From NCBI GenBank assembly GCA_030615365.1, contig JAUWZM010000094.1:1-8766 (forward strand): 8,766 nt of DNA, given 5' to 3'. Position numbers and translations under genes: made by a program. Under the pieces are notes generated by a model, which was not told the origin of the DNA, did no database searches, and saw nothing but the letters and a program-made list of their open reading frames with translations. Below, one piece after another: positions 5,859 to 8,766 of the stretch; position 1 is the stretch's first letter, and every line of letters begins with the position of its first letter. Origin of the DNA: Candidatus Aerophobota bacterium. Its GTDB lineage: Bacteria > Aerophobota > Aerophobia > Aerophobales > B3-G15.

Positions 5859-5944
5859 CTCTTGTCCAAACCAAGAAATTTAGCTTCTGGCAAAAACGCG
5901 CAAAAATAAGAGCAAATAATAGGGGTACATAAAAGGAGGAGAAA

Positions 5945-6088
5945 GTGAACAAGGCAGAATTAGTAGAAGAGGTAGCAGACAAAGTGGGTCTGACAAAGAA
6001 GGAAGGACAAATTTGGAGTAAGGAAAGAGAAATTTTCTTAAAGAGTTCTCCGGTTCACCTTAATAAGGAAAAGTTGCAAAAGATGTAA
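5945..6088 (+). pseudogene. hup: Second HU gene relic, N-terminus only
   Basis: GTG 5945 is preceded by an excellent AGGAGG (5936-5941). The first 21 codons are a normal HU start, NKAELVEEVADKVGLTKKEG. Identity to HU then stops abruptly: the frame continues QIWSKEREIF to TAA 6086-6088 without the dimer-core or arm sequences. Faint HU-like traces may persist downstream in other frames, for example an RGRN-like stretch near 6112-6150, at about the distance expected for the arm. I read it as a heavily decayed HU copy that kept its ribosome-binding site and start. A 47-residue product would lack the DNA-binding arm. It lies between the two HEPN-like genes, so the cluster is flanked and split by HU copies. 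Confidence 0.7.
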
Positions 6089-6154
6089 ATTGTAAGATTT
6101 TTGAGAAATGTAAAAGAAAAAGAGGGAGAAATAAAAACAGGGAAAGGGTCAATT

Positions 6155-6796
6155 ATGCATGAAAGACAAACACAAATCAGGAAAATAAATTATTTCGATG
6201 AATTACTTAAAGATACTAGTGATTTGCAAACTAAAAATTATTTGGAAAGCTTTAAAGTGAAGTTAGATTTTGTTGGATATTATCTTGATAACTATGAAGA
6301 TGGTGTAAAAAAGTACAATACCCCTTTTTCAGAATATGACATTGCTCTTATACTCAAGGCAAACGCCGAGGCAGTCATTTTCAACATTAAAAGTCTTTTG
6401 GATTGTTTAGCGAATTTTTTATCCAAAAGATTCAACCTTAAGTTAGATAAAGTTTATTTTAATCGTGAGCTGGTAAGAAAACTTGGCGAAGATAAAACTC
6501 ATGAAGAAATAAAACAGAAAGTTTCGGAAATAATTGAACAATTTCTGGATGATAACGATTACTTCTTTGAATTAAGGAACTTAATAACTCATAATACGGT
6601 TGTTAAAGTTGATTATAGTGTAGATCTTTCGTCTTCGAACATCAAAGCGTCTTTTCAAAATTTGCCCAACGTTAAGAATATCCCAAGTAATTTAGGGATA
6701 AGTGCGTATTCTAACGATATGGTAGATAAAATTTATCGCCTATCTGAAAGTATCTTTGAAGAAATTCTAGGCAAAAAAATATCTCATAAAGAATAA
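6155..6796 (+). CDS. HEPN-like protein with R-x4-H motif
   Basis: 213 residues from ATG 6155, with AAAGGG about 7 bases upstream. The frame extends to TTG 6101, but those 18 residues overlap the HU relic and look non-native. The protein is almost entirely helical and Lys/Asn-rich. A helix with FNIKSLLDCLANFLSKRF (about 76-93) is followed by a charged linker, then YFFELRNLITHNTVV with Arg141-Asn-Leu-Ile-Thr-His146. That is an exact R-x4-H, the catalytic signature of HEPN ribonucleases, preceded by polar residues as usual. The overall pattern resembles the Cthe_2314-type HEPN domain as I remember it. The C-terminal 65 residues include a Ser/Asn-rich stretch and a final helix. HEPN proteins commonly cut RNA in toxin-antitoxin, abortive-infection and CRISPR contexts. 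No nucleotidyltransferase antitoxin is adjacent. Confidence 0.7.
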   Translation: MHERQTQIRKINYFDELLKDTSDLQTKNYLESFKVKLDFVGYYLDNYEDGVKKYNTPFSEYDIALILKANAEAVIFNIKSLLDCLANFLSKRFNLKLDKVYFNRELVRKLGEDKTHEEIKQKVSEIIEQFLDDNDYFFELRNLITHNTVVKVDYSVDLSSSNIKASFQNLPNVKNIPSNLGISAYSNDMVDKIYRLSESIFEEILGKKISHKE

Positions 6797-7046
6797 CCAA
6801 AAAGGCAGGAAAGAAAAACCCTATAATTAGAGACGGGCCAGTATATCGCGTCGCACTTGGGTGTAAATAACCTCATTTCTGGAAAGTAGAAACAGAAAAG
6901 CCCATAAACTGTGAAAAAAAGTCGAAATAGAAAGAGAGGAATTAAAAAAGAAATCAGTCAAACAAATTTTACGGCACTCATCTGCCCTCGCGGTGTCTTG
7001 ACAGAACGCTAGACCTACAAGAATTTATCCCTTATCAATTAATTCT
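6797..7046. other. Spacer upstream of the first leader copy
   Basis: No gene is visible. The stretch is AT-rich with short frames only. TTGACA at 6998-7003 matches a -35 box and lies about 45 bp before the leader copy at 7047, but no good -10 box stands 16-19 bp downstream. Confidence 0.4.
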
Positions 7047-7196
7047 GGGTTTTATGCCTTTTCGTGAGAAAAAAAGCTCTCATCCAGGTTCATAGACAGA
7101 CTTTCTGAGACCAAGGCAAGCTATAAGACGTAGATAAAATTAAAGCTCCTCTATCTAGAGAATTTTATCAAACCAGTTGTGGCATAGAGGGCTTTT
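7047..7196 (+). repeat. Leader element copy A, upstream of TPR gene
   Basis: This is a roughly 150-bp copy of an element repeated at 8147-8293. Shared landmarks in order are GGTTTTATGC, an A-run, GGTTCATAGA/GGCTCATAGA, GGCAA, CTATAA, TAGATAAA, and the hairpin. By hand count the last 66 bases match at about 55 positions. The hairpin pairs AAAGC(T)CCTCTAT (7142-7154) with ATAGAGGGCTTT (7184-7195), 12 bp with one bulged T, around a conserved 29-base loop with AGAGAATTTT and CCAGTTG. It ends 75 bp before the TPR gene, as expected for a 5' leader. The loop ends in TTTT, so it could also be an attenuator. Confidence 0.75.
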
Positions 7197-7200
7197 GGGG

Positions 7201-7216
7201 AAGGAGGTGAGAGAAG
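7201..7216 (+). promoter_or_regulatory. Orphan Shine-Dalgarno AAGGAGGTGA
   Basis: AAGGAGGTGA at 7201-7210 is an almost perfect anti-16S match, but no ATG, GTG or TTG follows at 5-10 bases. The only frame, GTG 7207, overlaps the SD itself. It lies between leader copy A and the TPR gene, which has its own SD near 7258. It may mark a lost leader ORF. Confidence 0.35.
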
Positions 7217-7270
7217 ATAAGAAAATAAAAGAGTTACAAGAAAAATATTAGGTAAGGGAGGAGGACTAAG

Positions 7271-7705
7271 ATGAAAATGTTAAGAATGAGTTTATTACTC
7301 ATAATGCTCTTTTCTTTAATGAGCGGTATTTGCTACGGGCAGACTGCTGAGGACTACTGCGACAAAGGTATAGCCTACTTCAATAAAGGGATGTTTGATA
7401 AGGCTATTGCTAAGTTTAAGAAGGCTATAGAGATTAATTCTGCAATGGATATGCCAGGAAGTGCAACCAGCTGGCACAGTCTCATCCAGTCGCTTATGAC
7501 CTGCCAGGTCAGCTTGTTGTCATCATTTAAAGAAGACATAGAAGCATTTGGAGAGGTTCTCAACTCTGTCGGCGATGATTGCCAACTCGCAAAGCTCGAT
7601 CTGCAGGCTAGGCTCCAGAAGCAACAGCAGAGGTTGCTGATGATGTCAAATATCTCAAAGATGATGCATGACACAGCCAAGTCCATCATCAGGAACATAA
7701 AATGA
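7271..7705 (+). CDS. Secreted protein with one TPR motif
   Basis: 144 residues from ATG 7271, with GGGAGGAGG (7257-7265) upstream. Residues 1-23 form a signal peptide (MKMLRMSLLLIMLFSLMSG, likely cleavage after CYG). Immediately after, at about 26-59, comes one tetratricopeptide unit: AEDYCDKGIAYFNKGMFDKAIAKFKKAIEI. It shows the typical G-x2-Y, Ala and Ala-Ile spacing. TPRs bind other proteins, and a single repeat is usually a fragment of a larger array or caps one. The rest (60-144) is helical, with Met, Gln and Leu-rich segments (LQARLQKQQQRLLMM) that suggest a coiled coil. It is preceded by leader copy A and overlaps a 14-codon frame at its stop (ATGA at 7702-7705). The partner and pathway are unknown. 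Confidence 0.8.
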   Translation: MKMLRMSLLLIMLFSLMSGICYGQTAEDYCDKGIAYFNKGMFDKAIAKFKKAIEINSAMDMPGSATSWHSLIQSLMTCQVSLLSSFKEDIEAFGEVLNSVGDDCQLAKLDLQARLQKQQQRLLMMSNISKMMHDTAKSIIRNIK

Positions 7706-7932
7706 ATATAGAGAAAGTAGATAAGGAATACGAGAAGATCGCTTGACGCAGGGGAGGGGGGAGCATGCCCCAAAGAGCGGCAAGACAAACAAATGAACTT
7801 GACAGGCAGGATATAGCATATTTTGAAGACTCAGGAGAGTTAATCAGGGAAGGGATACCCCGATCCCCCAGGGAACTTAGCTCTATTCATCATATATCCC
7901 ACACTTTGGATATGGGAGTTATAGAACCTTGA
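7702..7932 (+). pseudogene. Short ORF split by an in-frame TGA
   Basis: ATG 7702 overlaps the stop of the TPR gene (ATGA) and opens a frame MNIEKVDKEYEKIA that ends at TGA 7744-7746. The same frame continues six codons later from ATG 7765, behind a very strong GGGGAGGGGGG, and runs 55 residues to TGA 7930-7932 (MPQRAARQTNELDRQDIAYF ... LDMGVIEP). Either the downstream part is an independent small protein, which its SD supports, or a single gene was cut by a nonsense TGA. The protein is polar and acidic-basic mixed, with a Pro/Ser turn (IPRSPREL) and His pair. It has no signal peptide, membrane helix or family I recognise. Confidence 0.5.
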
Positions 7933-8146
7933 AATGATGGAAAGTGTGATGGATAGGCGTATAAGGGGAATACCGGTAGTGATTAGGTAGGATAAGACTT
8001 AATTTAGCTTAGAGAAAAGCTGCATATGTGATTTAGTAATGAAAAGCAGTGTAAAGACTTTGAGGGAAAGAGGTGGTAAAAGGTATTCTTTTACACACGC
8101 TTTGGCTCTTTCTGAACTCCACGATAGACAAAATTGAGCTAAATGT
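7933..8146. other. Spacer with a 10-bp bulged hairpin
   Basis: No gene is visible. GTAAAAG (8076-8082) pairs perfectly with CTTTTAC (8088-8094) around a 5-base loop, and GTG/CAC extends the stem past a bulged A. No T-run follows, so it is more likely an RNA or DNA structure than a terminator. AGCT (about 8006) pairs with AGCT (about 8019) in a minor hairpin. Confidence 0.45.
8073..8098 (+). other. Stem-loop GTGGTAAAAG/CTTTTACACAC
   Basis: Seven perfect pairs plus three more across a one-base bulge close a GTATT loop. It lies 49 bp upstream of leader copy B. No sequence match to a known riboswitch is evident by eye. Confidence 0.45.
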
Positions 8147-8293
8147 AGGTTTTATGCTGATTGATAACAAAAAAGACGCTCATAGAGGCTCATAGAGGTA
8201 CTTTGTTAGGGCAACCTATAAAAGACCTAGATAAATTTAAAACTCCTCTATCAAGAGAATTTTTTTAAGCCAGTTGCAGGATAGAGGGTTATC
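8147..8293 (+). repeat. Leader element copy B, upstream of coiled-coil gene
   Basis: This is the second copy of the element at 7047-7196. Its hairpin pairs AAC(T)CCTCTATC (8241-8252) with GATAGAGGGTT (8280-8290). The same T is bulged as in copy A. The loop keeps AGAGAATTTT and CCAGTTG. At the stem base, copy A has G-C where copy B has A-T, a compensatory change that preserves pairing. The copy ends 36 bp before ATG 8329. An internal short duplication, CTCATAGAGG repeated near 8181-8200, is absent from copy A. Confidence 0.75.
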
Positions 8294-8328
8294 TTTGTAG
8301 AAGGGAACTGATGAAGGAGTCTTGAAAG

Positions 8329-8580
8329 ATGGAAAAGAAAGGAGGAGGCTGGGTATCAGCCGTAATACTTGGAGTGCCCCTCATAGTAGCTATCGTATTA
8401 GCTGTTCTTATGGCTTATGTGAACCTGAATAAGTGGAGGGGTAGGGTGCACGTAAGTTTTGGTTGGCAGAGTGCAAAAATGGCTGAGCTCAAAGACAGGT
8501 TGCAGTTGTCTTTTGGTGCTCTAAAGAATAGACTTGAAGCTCTTCGAAAAGAATTAGCTGAGGTCATCGAAGAATACTAG
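8329..8580 (+). CDS. Small membrane protein with coiled-coil tail
   Basis: 83 residues from ATG 8329, with AAGGAG (8314-8319) nine bases upstream. The SD lies inside a 4-codon ATG frame at 8311-8325. After a short Lys/Gly head (MEKKGGGW) comes one transmembrane helix, about residues 8-31 (VSAVILGVPLIVAIVLAVLMAY). A basic juxtamembrane patch (NLNKWRGRV) follows, then an amphipathic heptad-like helix from ~50 to the end (LKDRLQLSFGALKNRLEALR, then KELAEVIEEY). It is probably anchored in the inner membrane with a coiled-coil cytoplasmic domain that could oligomerise, as in small stator- or scaffold-like proteins. The family is not recognised. It shares the upstream leader element with the TPR gene, which suggests co-regulation. 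Confidence 0.78.
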   Translation: MEKKGGGWVSAVILGVPLIVAIVLAVLMAYVNLNKWRGRVHVSFGWQSAKMAELKDRLQLSFGALKNRLEALRKELAEVIEEY

Positions 8581-8766
8581 GTGGGATTGACCTCCGATCC
8601 TTACGATAAGATAGCGATGCAGCCCGCCCGCAAACTCTACCAACCTATGGTTCCTTCATCTTCTCAAGCTATGCAGTATTTCTGTACCAGAAGAGACCAA
8701 AAATCTTGGTGTCGGGGTGAGGCTTCGCTCCCCACTGAAAGACTGGCCAAGATTACGTGCACACTA
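8581..8766 (+). other. GC-richer terminal segment with open frame to the edge
   Basis: Directly after the TAG of the previous gene, the same frame stays open for all 62 codons to the window end (GTG 8581, internal ATG 8617). Neither start has an SD. The translation is rich in Ser, Arg, Cys and Trp (FCTRRDQKSWCRGEA) and does not look like the neighbouring genes. The segment is visibly richer in G and C than the rest and contains the nested stem-loop at 8702-8754. It may be the edge of a mobile element or a partial gene. I cannot decide between these. Confidence 0.3.
8702..8754. other. Nested stem-loop structure
   Basis: AATCTTGG (8702-8709) pairs perfectly with CCAAGATT (8747-8754). Inside, GTC (8711-8713) pairs with GAC (8741-8743), and GGG(T)GAG pairs with CTCCCC around GCTTCG. 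That gives three stacked stems in 53 bases. No T-run follows, so a simple terminator is unlikely. A structured RNA or a mobile-element end is possible. Confidence 0.55.

Noticed and set aside
6998..7026. TTGACA promoter upstream of leader copy A.
   Set aside because: The hexamers 16-19 bp downstream (for example GAATTT) match the -10 consensus poorly.
7047..7196. Possible c-di-GMP (GEMM-I) riboswitch in the duplicated leaders, because of GGCAA...CTATAA and AGCCAGTTG-like segments.
   Set aside because: The conserved GACGCAAAGC core and receptor sequences are absent in both copies, so the resemblance is superficial.

Overview
The window looks like an accessory or slowly decaying stretch of an AT-rich bacterial chromosome, probably from an uncultured lineage. 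Nothing here identifies the phylum. Bacterial origin is supported by strong Shine-Dalgarno sequences (AGGAGG/GGAGGTGA), TTG/GTG starts, Sec-type signal peptides, and two relics of the DNA-binding protein HU. All supportable genes lie on the + strand. Only about 60% of the window is coding, and long spacers separate the genes. No housekeeping operon, tRNA, rRNA, CRISPR array, complete transposase or phage structural gene is visible.

Left part (1-1970): four 24-bp tandem repeats run straight into the start of a secreted-protein gene that appears to have lost its native 5' end. A second secreted protein follows (790-1368), then a long spacer and a small ribbon-helix-helix DNA-binding protein ending in a hairpin. 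Middle-left (1970-4300): a well-primed 22-codon ORF, a long AT-rich inverted repeat, a 305-residue exported protein with a Gly/Ala-rich hydrophobic C-terminus, a headless ORF (3536-3847) and spacers with hairpins and ORF fragments. One fragment carries a DxDxNG calcium-loop-like motif.

Central part (4297-6796): the most system-like region. It holds a two-helix membrane protein, a frameshifted HU gene, a 16-codon ORF overlapping by ATGA a 244-aa protein with a DUF4145/HEPN-like C-terminal half, a 51-aa one-helix protein directly behind it, a second HU relic, and a 213-aa all-helical protein with an exact R-x4-H (RNLITH) motif of HEPN ribonucleases. Two HEPN-like proteins with a small membrane protein between them resemble a defence or toxin-antitoxin-like locus. 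That function is inference.

Right part (6797-8766): a single-TPR secreted protein, a short ORF split by an in-frame TGA, and a one-helix coiled-coil membrane protein. The TPR gene and the coiled-coil gene are each preceded by a copy of the same roughly 150-bp leader. The leader ends in a long hairpin whose stem shows a compensatory base change between copies, which points to a conserved RNA element. The last 190 bp have a different base composition, keep an open frame to the edge and contain a strong nested stem-loop.
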